From Chloroflexota bacterium (GTDB lineage: Bacteria > Chloroflexota > Dehalococcoidia > Tepidiformales > Tepidiformaceae), in the NCBI GenBank assembly GCA_016234445.1, contig JACRBT010000019.1, positions 49,851-113,850 on the forward strand: a stretch of 64,000 nt of DNA, in the 5' to 3' direction. Shown one piece after another: positions 23,510 to 32,198 of this stretch. Positions within the stretch are counted from its first letter, which is position 1; each line of letters starts with the position of its first letter. The translations under genes were made by a program, and so were the position numbers. The notes beneath the pieces were generated by a model, which was given only the letters and a program-made list of their open reading frames with translations, ran no database searches and was not told where the DNA came from.

Positions 23510-26062
23510 ATGAGCATTCACTGCGAGCGCCATGGCGAATCCGGCGAGGACTCGGCGGGGTTCCGAACGCCGCCCCATGCCCTCCCCGGTGACCAGCCGC
23601 GCTGGCCCCGCGACCGCGTGGTGGACGTTGAGCACATCAAGCTCGAAGTCGCGGTGGACGTCCCCGGAAAGAGTGTCGGCGGGACCGTTTCTCACACCGT
23701 TACCCTGTTCAACGACGGCCTCGAGACGGTGGAGTTCGACGCCATCGACATGGCCATCGGCGGCGTAACCGTGAACGAAGCGCCGGCGGAGTTCGACTAC
23801 GACGGCCAGCACCTGCGGGTGAAGCTGGGCCGGGGGCGGCGGCGGGGGGAACGGCTGACGGTGGCGATCGACTACCGGGCGACGCCGCGGCTTGGGCTGT
23901 ACTTTCCCGGGCCGGACGAATCCTACCCGGAGAAGCCGCGGCAGGTGTGGTCGCAGGGGCAGGACGAGGACTCGCGCTACTGGTTCCCCTGTTATGACTA
24001 CCCGAACGACAAGGCGACGACGGAGATGGTGGCGACCGTGCCCGAGTCATGGTTCGCGCTTTCGAACGGGCGGATGCTCAGTGACCGGGCGAACGGCGAC
24101 GGCACGCGCACGTTTCACTGGCTCCAGGACCGGCCGCATTCGAGCTACCTGATCACCCTGGCGGCGGGCGAGTTCACGCGGATCGACGCCTCGCGGGACG
24201 ACCTCACGATCGACTACTACGTGGAGCCAAAGGACGCCGAGTCCGGGGCGGCCACCTTCGCCAACACGCCGAAGATGATCGCGTTGTTCGAAAAGGTGAC
24301 GGGCGTCGGGTTCCCCTGGGCGAAGTACAGCCAGGTGGTGGTGCGCGACTTCGTCTTCGGCGGGATGGAAAACACAAGCGCGACGACGATGACCGAGAAC
24401 CTCCTGCTCGACCGCAAGGCGATGCGGGACTATTCGGGCGACCGGCTGATTTCGCACGAGCTGGCGCACATGTGGTGGGGCGACCTCCTCACCTGCCGGG
24501 ACTGGTCGCACGGGTGGCTCAACGAGAGTTTCGCGACGTTCTTCAGCCTGCTCTGGGACGAGGAACACCTCGGGCAGGACCACTACCGCCAGGGGGTGAT
24601 CGAGAACACCGACCTCTACCTGGGGGAGCGATACCGCCGGCCGATCGTCACCAACGTCTTCAACGAGCCGATCGACATCTTCGACCGGCACCTCTACGAG
24701 AAGGGTTCGGTGGTGCTGAACACGCTGCGTGGGCTGCTCGGGGAGGACGGCTTCATCCGGTCGATCCAGCGGTATTGCCGCGAGAACCAGGAGCGGAGCG
24801 TGGTGACCCACGACCTGGTGGAGGCAGTCGAGGCTGAGACGGGCCGAAACCTCGAGTGGTTCTTCGACCAGTGGCTGTTCAAGCCCGGGCACCCGGAGTT
24901 CAATGTGAGCTGGAGCTGGGACGAGGAGCGGAAGCTGGCCTCGGTGAACGTGAAGCAGACGCAGTCGACCGAGGACGGGACGCCGATCTTCCGGGTGCCG
25001 CTGGTGGTCGACTTCCGGACAGGGCGAGGAAAGCCGGTCGCATTCGAGGTGGAAGCGACGGAACGCGAGCACACGTTCGTTTTCGGGCTGCCGGGGAAGC
25101 CGGACCTCTGCCGCTTCGACCCCTACAACATGGTGTTGAAGGAACTCAACTTCGAAAAGTCGGTGGGGGAGCTTCGGCTCCAGCTGCGCGACGACGACAG
25201 CATCGCCGGGCGGCGGGCGGCGGCCCAGTCGCTCGGCAAGAAGGGGGGACCTGAGGCGATTGCTGCGCTGGAGGCGGCGGTCATGGGGGACCGTTTCTGG
25301 GGTGTCCAGGCGGCCGCCGCGAAGGCGCTGGGGACGGAACGCGGGGAGGCCTCGCGTGAGGCGCTCTTGCGCTGCCTGACCGTGAAGCATCCGAAGGCGC
25401 GCCGGGCCGTGGTCGCGGCGCTCGGGGAGTTCCGCGGCGATGCGACGGTGATGGCGGCGTTGGAGCCGTTGGCGAAGCGCGACCAGTCGTGGTTTGTGGA
25501 AGCGGAGGCCAACCGGAGCATCGGCAAGCTGCGGGTGGAGGGCAGCTTCGCGGCGATCATGGCGAACTTCGACCGGCCGTCCTTCCGCCAGGTAGTGCGG
25601 GTCGGCTGCGTCGACGGGCTGGTGGAGCTGCGGGAAGAGCGGGGGCTGGAGGCCATCCTCTCCGCGGCGCGCTACGGGGCGCCCGACCAGGCCCGCGCGG
25701 CCGCGACGGCGGCGAGCGCCCAGCTCGGGCAGCACTTCGAAGGCCGCAAGAAAGGCCTGGCGGAGGAACTGGTGCGGCTGCTCGACGACCCCGACTTCCG
25801 AGTCCGGATCGCGGCGTCGAACGCGCTCAAGACGCTTGGCGACCCGGCCTTCGCGCCGGCACTGGACCGCATGGCCGAACGGGAACTGGACGGCCGGTCC
25901 ATCCGCATGGCCCGGGAAAACGCGGCCATCCTCCGCAAGGGCGGCCAGACAACCGACGAGGTCAAGCGGCTGCGCAACGACGTGGAGCAGCTCCGGGAGG
26001 AAAACATTCGTCTCCGCGACCGGCTGGGGAGGCTGGAAGCGACGGCGCGGCCGGCGAAGTAA
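23510..26062 (+). CDS. M1 family aminopeptidase with C-terminal HEAT repeats and coiled coil
   Basis: 850 residues. A beta-sandwich N-domain leads to the M1 catalytic domain: GGMEN exopeptidase motif near 284-288, HELAHMWWGDLL near 316-327 and the downstream Glu in WLNESFATF (HExxH-18-E zinc site). A catalytic-site Tyr probably lies in DRHLYEKGSVVLN. From about residue 550 the sequence turns into short helical repeats of HEAT/PBS-lyase type (RAAAQSLGKKGGPEAIAALE and similar), ending in a heptad-like coil (EVKRLRNDVEQLREENIRLR). It should release N-terminal residues from peptides. The repeats replace the usual ERAP-like C-domain. No signal peptide; cytoplasmic. Confidence 0.88.
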   Translation: MSIHCERHGESGEDSAGFRTPPHALPGDQPRWPRDRVVDVEHIKLEVAVDVPGKSVGGTVSHTVTLFNDGLETVEFDAIDMAIGGVTVNEAPAEFDYDGQHLRVKLGRGRRRGERLTVAIDYRATPRLGLYFPGPDESYPEKPRQVWSQGQDEDSRYWFPCYDYPNDKATTEMVATVPESWFALSNGRMLSDRANGDGTRTFHWLQDRPHSSYLITLAAGEFTRIDASRDDLTIDYYVEPKDAESGAATFANTPKMIALFEKVTGVGFPWAKYSQVVVRDFVFGGMENTSATTMTENLLLDRKAMRDYSGDRLISHELAHMWWGDLLTCRDWSHGWLNESFATFFSLLWDEEHLGQDHYRQGVIENTDLYLGERYRRPIVTNVFNEPIDIFDRHLYEKGSVVLNTLRGLLGEDGFIRSIQRYCRENQERSVVTHDLVEAVEAETGRNLEWFFDQWLFKPGHPEFNVSWSWDEERKLASVNVKQTQSTEDGTPIFRVPLVVDFRTGRGKPVAFEVEATEREHTFVFGLPGKPDLCRFDPYNMVLKELNFEKSVGELRLQLRDDDSIAGRRAAAQSLGKKGGPEAIAALEAAVMGDRFWGVQAAAAKALGTERGEASREALLRCLTVKHPKARRAVVAALGEFRGDATVMAALEPLAKRDQSWFVEAEANRSIGKLRVEGSFAAIMANFDRPSFRQVVRVGCVDGLVELREERGLEAILSAARYGAPDQARAAATAASAQLGQHFEGRKKGLAEELVRLLDDPDFRVRIAASNALKTLGDPAFAPALDRMAERELDGRSIRMARENAAILRKGGQTTDEVKRLRNDVEQLREENIRLRDRLGRLEATARPAK

Positions 26063-26103
26063 GTTCAGCGCCCCCCCAGATACAGCGGGGGTCCGGCAGT
26101 CCC

Positions 26104-26109
26104 TATACT
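26104..26109 (+). promoter_or_regulatory. -10 box for a probably leaderless glpK transcript
   Basis: TATACT matches the -10 consensus at 5/6 and ends 7 bases before the GTG start at 26117, where transcription should begin. No ribosome binding site is visible in between. No convincing -35 hexamer is seen at 17-18 bases. Confidence 0.45.
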
Positions 26110-26116
26110 CGGTGAC

Positions 26117-27619
26117 GTGGCCGCCAACTACATCCTCGCGATTGACCAGGGGACGACGAGCTCGCGGGCGTTGCTCGTGGATTCGCGCGGGCGGATCGCG
26201 GGCCTGGGGCAGGAGCCGTTCACCCAGCACTTCCCCCGGCCGGGGTGGGTGGAGCACGACCCGGAGGAGATCTGGGCGTCGACGAGGGACGCGATCCGCG
26301 ATGCGTTCGTCGCTGCCGGGGCCGGGCCGGGTGACGTCGTGGCCATCGGCATCACAAACCAGCGCGAGACACTGGTCACCTGGGATCGACGGACGGGCGA
26401 AGCGATGGGGCGGGCCATCGTCTGGCAGGACCGGCGGACGGCCGGGATCTGCGATGAACTGCGGGAGGCCGGCCACGAGGCGCTCTTCGCCCGGGTGACC
26501 GGGCTGACGCTCGACCCCTACTTCTCGGGGACGAAGCTGACATGGCTGCTGCGCCACCAGGTCGGGCTGCGGGCGCGGGCAGAGGCCGGTGAGATCGCGG
26601 CCGGGACCGTGGACTCGTGGCTGATGTGGAAACTCACGGGCGGCCGGAGGCACGTCACCGACTTCACGAACGCCAGCCGGACGCTCCTCTTCGACATCCG
26701 CCGCGGGCGCTGGGATGACGGGCTCTGCGGGCTGCTTGGAGTGCCGGCGGCAATGCTGCCGGAGGTACAGCCTTCGCAGTCGCCGTTCGGGGACACGGAC
26801 GAGGGCGTCTTCGGGCGGGCGGTGCCGATCCTGGGTATCGCCGGGGACCAGCAGGCGGCCCTGTTCGGGCAGGCCTGTTTCGAAACGGGGCAGGCAAAGA
26901 ACACCTACGGCACCGGCTGTTTCATGCTCGCGAACGCGGGGGCGGAGGCGGTGGAGTCGCGGAACCGGCTTCTCTGCTCCGCGGGGGCGGGGATGGCGCC
27001 GGGGTCGCCGGAGTATGCGGTCGAGGGCTCGGTCTTCGTCGGCGGGGCGCTGGTGCAGTGGTTGCGGGACGAGATGGGCGTGATCGAACGGTCGGAAGAC
27101 ATCGAGGCACTCGCGGAGACGGTGCCCGACAGCGGGGGCGTGGCGATCGTCCCCGCGTTCACCGGTCTCGGGGCGCCGCACTGGGACCCCTACGCGCGCG
27201 GCGCCATCGTCGGGCTGACGCGAGGGACGGGGAAGGGACACATCGCCCGCGCGGCCCTGGAGGCGATCGCGCTCTCGAGCGCCGAACTCCTGGGGGCTAT
27301 GGAGTCCGACCTCGGCCGCAGGGTGAGCGAATTGCGCGTGGACGGTGGCGCTTCCCGGAACGACCTGTTGATGCAGATGCAGGCCGACTTCGCGGGCGTC
27401 CCGGTGGTTCGGCCGAAACAGACCGAGACGACGGCGCTTGGGGTGGCGTACCTCGCGGGGCTGGGCGCGGGGACCTGGGGCGACCGCGAGGAAGTGGCTG
27501 CGCTGCGCGAAGTCGACCGGGGCTTCGAGCCGCGAATCAGCGAGGACGAACGGGCAGCGCGGCAGGCGCGGTGGGCCGATGCCGTGACCCGGAGTCTTGG
27601 CTGGGCGGCGCCGGAGTGA
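26117..27619 (+). CDS. glpK: Glycerol kinase
   Basis: 500 residues, a standard length. FGGY kinase motifs: [58 protein letters not shown], and [15 protein letters not shown] in the C-terminal domain, followed by [13 protein letters not shown]. It phosphorylates glycerol to sn-glycerol 3-phosphate using ATP in the cytoplasm. The GTG at 26117 is the first codon of the conserved N-terminus and appears leaderless. The stop overlaps the glpD start (GTGA), so the two enzymes of glycerol catabolism are made together. No glycerol facilitator gene is seen nearby. Confidence 0.96.
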   Translation: MAANYILAIDQGTTSSRALLVDSRGRIAGLGQEPFTQHFPRPGWVEHDPEEIWASTRDAIRDAFVAAGAGPGDVVAIGITNQRETLVTWDRRTGEAMGRAIVWQDRRTAGICDELREAGHEALFARVTGLTLDPYFSGTKLTWLLRHQVGLRARAEAGEIAAGTVDSWLMWKLTGGRRHVTDFTNASRTLLFDIRRGRWDDGLCGLLGVPAAMLPEVQPSQSPFGDTDEGVFGRAVPILGIAGDQQAALFGQACFETGQAKNTYGTGCFMLANAGAEAVESRNRLLCSAGAGMAPGSPEYAVEGSVFVGGALVQWLRDEMGVIERSEDIEALAETVPDSGGVAIVPAFTGLGAPHWDPYARGAIVGLTRGTGKGHIARAALEAIALSSAELLGAMESDLGRRVSELRVDGGASRNDLLMQMQADFAGVPVVRPKQTETTALGVAYLAGLGAGTWGDREEVAALREVDRGFEPRISEDERAARQARWADAVTRSLGWAAPE

Positions 27620-29190
27620 CGCTCGCCGAACTCGCGTCCGGGGCGCCGCTCGACCTTGCCATCATCGGGGGCGGGATAAACGGCTGCGCAATCGCCGAGG
27701 AGGCCGCGGCGCGGGGGCTCCGGGTAGCCCTCTTCGAACAGGGCGACTTTGGGTTCGGGACGACGTGGCGTTCGACGAAGCTGATCCACGGGGGGCTCCG
27801 CTACCTGGAACACGGTGACGTCGGGCTCGTCTTCGAGTCGCTCCAGGAACGGGCGTGGCTGTTGCGGACGCGTCGCCACCTGGTGCGCCCGCAGCGTTTC
27901 GTCCTGCCGGTGTTGCCGTGGACCCGCCGGCCCGCCTGGCAGCTGCGGGCCGGGTTGACGATGTACGACATCCTCTCGTACGAGCGGAGTGTCCCGGTCC
28001 ATCGCCACCTGAAGGAGCGCGAACTGCGGGAACTGGCGCCGTTCCTGGCGGAACCGACCCGGGGCGGCTTCACCTTCTACGACGCGCGCGTCCTGGCGCC
28101 GGAGAGACTGGCGCTCGAACTGGCGCTGGAGGCCGAGGGGGCGGGCGCGGCGATCTTCAACCACGCGGCGGTGGAGCGGGTCAATGCGGCGGACGGGGCC
28201 GTGACTTCGCTGCGTGTCCGGGACGCGGCAGGCAGTTGCTTCGAGATCCCGGCGAAGGCGGTCGTCAACGCGGCCGGGCCGTGGGTGGACGCGGTGAACG
28301 AAGCGGCGGGCCTGAGCGGCCCCGGAAACCTGGGCGTGACGAGAGGGACGCACATCGTCGTGGAGCTCGACGGGCCGCCGCCGAAGGACGCCGTCTTCTC
28401 GACCGCGCGCGACGACGGCCGGGTGTTCTTCGCCGTGCCCCAGGGCAAGCTGCTGCTGGTCGGCACCACCGACGTCCGTTTCGACGGCGCGCCCGGCGAC
28501 GTGCGGCCGACGGCAGAAGAGGCGGACTACTTGCTCGCGGAGGCGGGGGCGCTCCTCCCGGGACTGGGGGTGACGCGGGAGCGGGTGCGGTACGCCTACG
28601 CCGGTCTCCGGCCCCTCCAGCGCGTCCCAGGGGGCCCCGAGGCGGCGATCACCCGGCGTCACGCGGTGATCGACCACGGCCGTTCCGGGGGACCGGCGGG
28701 CTTGAAAAGCGTCGTGGGGGGCAAGCTGAGCACGTTCCGGCCCCTGGCTCGGGAGGTGATCGCGGGGCTGGAGCCGCCGCGGAAGCGTGACTCGTCGCGG
28801 CAGGACCGGCGGCCGCCACGTGAACAGGAATGGGCGATCAACCTCCTGGCACTCGACGCGCCAGGCGCGAGCAGGTCCCATTTGCGAATCTACGGCGAAC
28901 GTGCGGGAGAGGTTGTTGGCCTGGACCGGGGGCTGCTTTGCGGGCACGCCGGGGCAGTCCGAGGGGAGGTCATCCACGCGGCGCGTTCGGAGCACGCGAG
29001 CACGCTATCGGACATCCTGATGCGACGCACGGGGATTGCCTGGGCAGCGTGCCGGGGACTGTGCTGCCATCGGGAGGCGGCGGGCGTGGCCGGCCCGATG
29101 CTCGGGTGGGACGCGGCCGAAACGGGGCGGCAGGTGGCGGCGTTCGAGGCGGACGTCGCCTTCCACCTGCCCGGGATCGACTCGCTCTAG
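27616..29190 (+). CDS. glpD: Aerobic-type glycerol-3-phosphate dehydrogenase
   Basis: 524 residues. FAD-binding start [20 protein letters not shown], then [20 protein letters not shown], the DAO core, [35 protein letters not shown], and the C-terminal cap domain. It oxidises glycerol 3-phosphate to dihydroxyacetone phosphate at the membrane surface, passing electrons to the quinone pool. The GTG start at 27616 overlaps the glpK stop. Its TAG shares the tetranucleotide CTAG (29187-29190) with the stop of the convergent methyltransferase gene. Confidence 0.94.
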   Translation: MTLAELASGAPLDLAIIGGGINGCAIAEEAAARGLRVALFEQGDFGFGTTWRSTKLIHGGLRYLEHGDVGLVFESLQERAWLLRTRRHLVRPQRFVLPVLPWTRRPAWQLRAGLTMYDILSYERSVPVHRHLKERELRELAPFLAEPTRGGFTFYDARVLAPERLALELALEAEGAGAAIFNHAAVERVNAADGAVTSLRVRDAAGSCFEIPAKAVVNAAGPWVDAVNEAAGLSGPGNLGVTRGTHIVVELDGPPPKDAVFSTARDDGRVFFAVPQGKLLLVGTTDVRFDGAPGDVRPTAEEADYLLAEAGALLPGLGVTRERVRYAYAGLRPLQRVPGGPEAAITRRHAVIDHGRSGGPAGLKSVVGGKLSTFRPLAREVIAGLEPPRKRDSSRQDRRPPREQEWAINLLALDAPGASRSHLRIYGERAGEVVGLDRGLLCGHAGAVRGEVIHAARSEHASTLSDILMRRTGIAWAACRGLCCHREAAGVAGPMLGWDAAETGRQVAAFEADVAFHLPGIDSL

Positions 29191-29840
29191 AAGACGCCGG
29201 GGAGGAGCCGCCAGCGGACGACGGCCCTGTAGGCGGCGTAGTCGGCCGTGTCGGTGAGCACGCGTTCCTCGGCCCGGATGCGGAGGAGCTGGCAAGCGGT
29301 GATGACGGCAAGCATCGCGACGTTGACGGGGTGGAAGTTGGCGATGAGGAAGCCGGTCATCGTGATGCTGTGGGAGACGTAGATGGGGTGGCGAACGAGC
29401 CCGTAGGGGCCATGCGTCTTGAGGCCGCGGTTAGCGGCGACGATGCCGAAGCTCTTGCCGAGGTAGGTGAAGCAGATGATCGTGCAGGTCAGCCCCGCGA
29501 CCTGGACGGCGGTCCCGATGATCTCAGCGGCAGCGGGGAGCCCGTCCTGGGGCTGGAGGAAGAAGGGAAGCCAGCCGCCGCCGGTCGCGGCGAGCCAGTC
29601 GAAGACCCGGGTTGAGGTTGCGACGCTGCGGCGGCGCGTAAGGAACATCCAGACGAGGAGCGCCTGTTCGACGGCGAAGGGGACGCTGCCATAGGCGCCG
29701 TCGGCCACGACCCGCGTCGCGTGAACGTAGAGGAAGACGGCGGAGATGCAGACGAGGAGTGCGTCCTGGAGCATCGAACCGCGGCGGCGCCAGCGTTCGC
29801 GGGGAAAGGCGGACATGGGATGGGATGCGGCTGCGGTCAT
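29187..29840 (-). CDS. Membrane methyltransferase of the isoprenylcysteine carboxyl methyltransferase/PEMT family
   Basis: 217 residues from the ATG at 29840, which has GAGGAGCG upstream; an ATG at 29897 in the same frame gives 236 residues but has no binding site. Several hydrophobic helices (ALLVCISAVFLYVHA, VAGLTCTIICFTYLG, MTGFLIANFHPV) precede the family core: HGPYGLVRHPIYVSHS, then RIRAEERVLTDTADYAAY near the C-terminus, which forms the S-adenosylmethionine pocket. Bacterial members methylate lipids, phenols or prenylated compounds at the membrane; the substrate here is unknown. Convergent with glpD. Confidence 0.8.
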   Translation of the reverse strand: MTAAASHPMSAFPRERWRRRGSMLQDALLVCISAVFLYVHATRVVADGAYGSVPFAVEQALLVWMFLTRRRSVATSTRVFDWLAATGGGWLPFFLQPQDGLPAAAEIIGTAVQVAGLTCTIICFTYLGKSFGIVAANRGLKTHGPYGLVRHPIYVSHSITMTGFLIANFHPVNVAMLAVITACQLLRIRAEERVLTDTADYAAYRAVVRWRLLPGVF

Positions 29841-29897
29841 CGCTGCTCTTCGCTCCTCGGTGACATGCCGGGACGGCACGGTCTCTTCTTGATACAT

Positions 29898-30220
29898 CGG
29901 AAAGAACGGGGCCAGGGGCAGGGCTCAGGAGTGGGAAGGCCGGAAAAGCAGGGAAAAAGGAGCGAAATCGGTGAACACGGGGTTTCCACCCTTTAGGCCT
30001 GCCGCTGGGGGCCGAATGTGCTAGTAGCTCCACCCCATGGAGCGTCCGGTTCCACCCGGAACGGACTTCGGAGGCCAACCCGCGATGCGGGGTCCGGGGT
30101 CGGGAAAGGGCGGAGAAGGGCAGGCCCGGAAGCGGGACTTCCCGGGGAGGCCCGGGCAGCGTGGGGGAAAGCGAACACTCCGGGGAACACCCCAACAACA
30201 AGGAAGAGGTAGGAAAATCC
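29898..30220 (+). other. Non-coding stretch with a structured leader ahead of the pilin gene
   Basis: No convincing gene. A weak extended -10 (TGCTAGTAG, about 30019-30027) could start the Tad transcript. Downstream four compact hairpins can form: 30044-30066 (GTTCC/GGAAC core), 30079-30091 (CCCGC-GAT-GCGGG), 30141-30156 (CCCGGG-GAGG-CCCGGG) and 30182-30193 (GGGG-AACA-CCCC). The pilin binding site (AGGAAGAGGTAGG) follows. I looked for the conserved bases of a cyclic-di-GMP riboswitch and did not find them. The 64-codon frame at 30018-30212 has no protein-like composition. Confidence 0.4.
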
Positions 30221-30403
30221 ATGTCGAAGCTTCAGAACTGGGCCGCCAAGAAGGTCATCGCCCTCAAGACGCGTGAAGAAGGCCAGGGCCTTGCCGAATA
30301 CGGCATGATCCTCGCGCTCATCGCCGTCGTCTGCATCGGCGCCGTCCGCATCCTCGGTGGCGACATCAACAGCACGTTCTCGTCCATGAGCGGCGCCTTC
30401 TAG
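30221..30403 (+). CDS. flp: Flp-type (type IVb) pilin
   Basis: 60 residues from the ATG at 30221, with AGGAAGAGGTAGG upstream. A short basic leader ends in EEG, followed by QGLAEYGMILALIAVV. The Gly at 21 with Glu at +5 and Tyr at +6 is the Flp processing motif, so the prepilin peptidase should cleave after Gly21 and leave a mature pilin of 39 residues with one hydrophobic helix. It is the major subunit of the Tad pilus used for adhesion. It is first in the Tad locus and is followed by a strong hairpin, which fits higher expression than the assembly genes. Confidence 0.93.
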   Translation: MSKLQNWAAKKVIALKTREEGQGLAEYGMILALIAVVCIGAVRILGGDINSTFSSMSGAF

Positions 30404-30430
30404 GTCCCGTCCAGCATCGGAACAGCGAAT

Positions 30431-30464
30431 GTGGGGTGGGGCGCCGGAAGGCGGCCCACCCCAC
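30431..30464 (+). terminator. Intercistronic terminator/attenuator after the pilin gene
   Basis: Arms of 15 bases, GTGGGGTGGGGCGCC and GGCGGCCCACCCCAC, pair with a single mismatch around a GGAA loop. A weak tail GTTCGTTC follows. Located 27 bases after the pilin stop, it probably ends most transcripts or protects the pilin mRNA 3' end, while some transcription continues into the assembly genes. Confidence 0.75.
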
Positions 30465-30503
30465 GTTCGTTCAGTCAATTGTCAGAGATTCGAGGAGCCA
30501 GGA

Positions 30504-30962
30504 ATGGACGAGCCAACGCCATCCACGCCGCATCGCACCATTCGGAAACGGTTCGCTGCCCTGCGCGGATGGCGGGAAACGGACGCTGGCCAGTCTCTGA
30601 CCGAGTTCGCGATGATCCTGCCGATCATGCTCGTCCTCCTGTTCGGGCTGGTGGACTTCGGCAGGGCCTTCTACAGCTGGCTGGTTATCACCAACGCCGC
30701 CCGGGAGGGCGCCCGTGCTGGGGCGGTCCAGCAGAACAGCGATGCCATCAGGACGCGCATCAATGAGTCGGCTTCCGGCGTGAGCCTGTCGAAGCTCTCG
30801 ATCACCCTCAGCAACGTCCAGGGTGCGCGGGGCACGCCAATTGTTGTGGACCTCAGCTACGACTTCGACTATGTCACGCCGATTGGCGGCATCCTCGGGT
30901 TGATGGGCGGGAGCATCTCCGAGCCGACCATCACAGCCCACGCGTCGATGCGGCTGGAATAG
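30504..30962 (+). CDS. tadE: TadE-like pseudopilin
   Basis: 152 residues. After a 27-residue basic leader comes DAGQSLTEFAMILPIMLVLL, a prepilin-like processing site with Glu at +5 followed by one membrane helix. Then VDFGRAFYSWLVITNAAREG is the TadE signature. The rest is a small extracellular beta domain. TadE-type minor pilins help assemble the Tad pilus and are processed by the same prepilin peptidase. The ATG at 30504 has CGAGGAG 9 bases upstream. About 255 bases of GC-rich sequence without a gene separate it from cpaB. Confidence 0.88.
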   Translation: MDEPTPSTPHRTIRKRFAALRGWRETDAGQSLTEFAMILPIMLVLLFGLVDFGRAFYSWLVITNAAREGARAGAVQQNSDAIRTRINESASGVSLSKLSITLSNVQGARGTPIVVDLSYDFDYVTPIGGILGLMGGSISEPTITAHASMRLE

Positions 30963-31217
30963 GGCCGCTCCCCGCCCGAACCGCGCCCCCGGGGCTTTCA
31001 CCAGGCGGTGGCCTCGCCCCGGCAACTTCCCCCACTTCAACAGTCTTTCCGCCCCGGTGCGAGGCCGCGTGCCCGGCAGCGGCGGTAAACCGCGCCGCGG
31101 CACTGCCCAAAGCACGAGCACCGCCGGCCTTGAGCCGGAATGGGAAAGACATTCGGGGTCTCGCGATCTGCAGGTGAGGGGCCTGCCGGTCGATATAGCA
31201 GGAGGAGGAGTACCCAC

Positions 31218-32093
31218 GTGGCACGATCTATCGCAACAACCGCATCCCCGAGTGGCCGCAACCGCGGCGTGCTCATGCTCGCCGCCGTATTCGGCATCCT
31301 CAGCGCTGCGCTGGTTTTCGCCTTCCTGAACAGCGGCGACGGCAGCGGGGGAGACCTCAGTGGACTCGACTCCGCGGGCGGCGCCGAGTCTGTTGTCGTC
31401 GTGACGCGCGACATCCAGGCCGGGGAGAAGATCACGGCCGACATGCTGACGACGCGCCCCCTCCCGGCCGCCGCGCTCCTCGTGGGCCGGGTCGGGAATG
31501 CCGACGACGTCGTGGGCAAGGTAGCAACTTCGCCGCTGTATGCCGGCGAGCAGGTGACCACCCCGAAAGTGACGACGTATGTGGGCCAGAATTCGCTGGC
31601 CTGGAAAGTTCCCGAGGGGATGCGTGCGATTTCGTTGCAGGTGCCGCACGAAGCGTGGGTGGCGGCCGGGCTGATCCAGCCGGGTGACCGCGTGGACATC
31701 CTTGGGATCACGACGCTGACGACGGTGGACCCTCTCACCGGGGTCGAACGGCCGGACACGATCACGGGCATCATCGCCCAGGACGTGGAGGTGCTCGCGA
31801 TATCGCAGACGCTGGTGAAGGTGATCCCGAATGCGGACGTGAAGACTGCGGGCGCGGCGGGTGTGGCCGCGACCACGGCGAAGCCGGGTGAGGACGCCGC
31901 AACCTACGAGAAGGCGATTTCGATCACGCTGGCGCTGACCCCGGAACTGGCAGCGAAAGTGGCGCTGATCGACGCGATGAAGGACGAGCAGGGGCAGTAT
32001 CGCATCCTGCCTCGACAGAAGGGCGACTCCCAGAAACTTGCGGGCGGGACCACCTGGTCGTTGGAAGACATCTTCGCCCCCAAGAAGAAGTGA
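31218..32093 (+). CDS. cpaB: Flp pilus assembly protein CpaB/RcpC
   Basis: 291 residues from a GTG at 31218, preceded by AGGAGGAGGAG. The N-terminal membrane anchor VLMLAAVFGILSAALVFAFL is followed by a SAF domain (VVVVTRDIQAGEKITADMLT, then PLYAGEQVTTPKVT) and the RcpC domain (AISLQVPHEAWVAAGLIQPG, GDRVDILGITTL). In diderm bacteria CpaB works with the secretin CpaC/RcpA in the periplasm. No secretin gene is present here, so it should act in the cell-wall space. A direct repeat ATTCGC-ATTCGC occurs just after the stop. Confidence 0.9.
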   Translation: MARSIATTASPSGRNRGVLMLAAVFGILSAALVFAFLNSGDGSGGDLSGLDSAGGAESVVVVTRDIQAGEKITADMLTTRPLPAAALLVGRVGNADDVVGKVATSPLYAGEQVTTPKVTTYVGQNSLAWKVPEGMRAISLQVPHEAWVAAGLIQPGDRVDILGITTLTTVDPLTGVERPDTITGIIAQDVEVLAISQTLVKVIPNADVKTAGAAGVAATTAKPGEDAATYEKAISITLALTPELAAKVALIDAMKDEQGQYRILPRQKGDSQKLAGGTTWSLEDIFAPKKK

Positions 32094-32198
32094 GATTCGC
32101 ATTCGCATAGCCGGGCCGGGTCTCCGGGCGACGGGAGGCCAGGCCCGAGAAACAAGCGCACGAGTCCTGACGGTGCGCAGTGACGGTGGAGGAACAGG

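Noticed and set aside
30018..30212. A 64-codon frame in the pilin leader
   Set aside because: Low-complexity Arg/Gly/Pro composition and no binding site at its start. The DNA is better explained as hairpins of an untranslated leader.
29980..30220. Possible cyclic-di-GMP riboswitch ahead of the pilin gene
   Set aside because: Position and hairpins suggested it, but the conserved bases of the known class are not present. Kept only as an unclassified structured leader.
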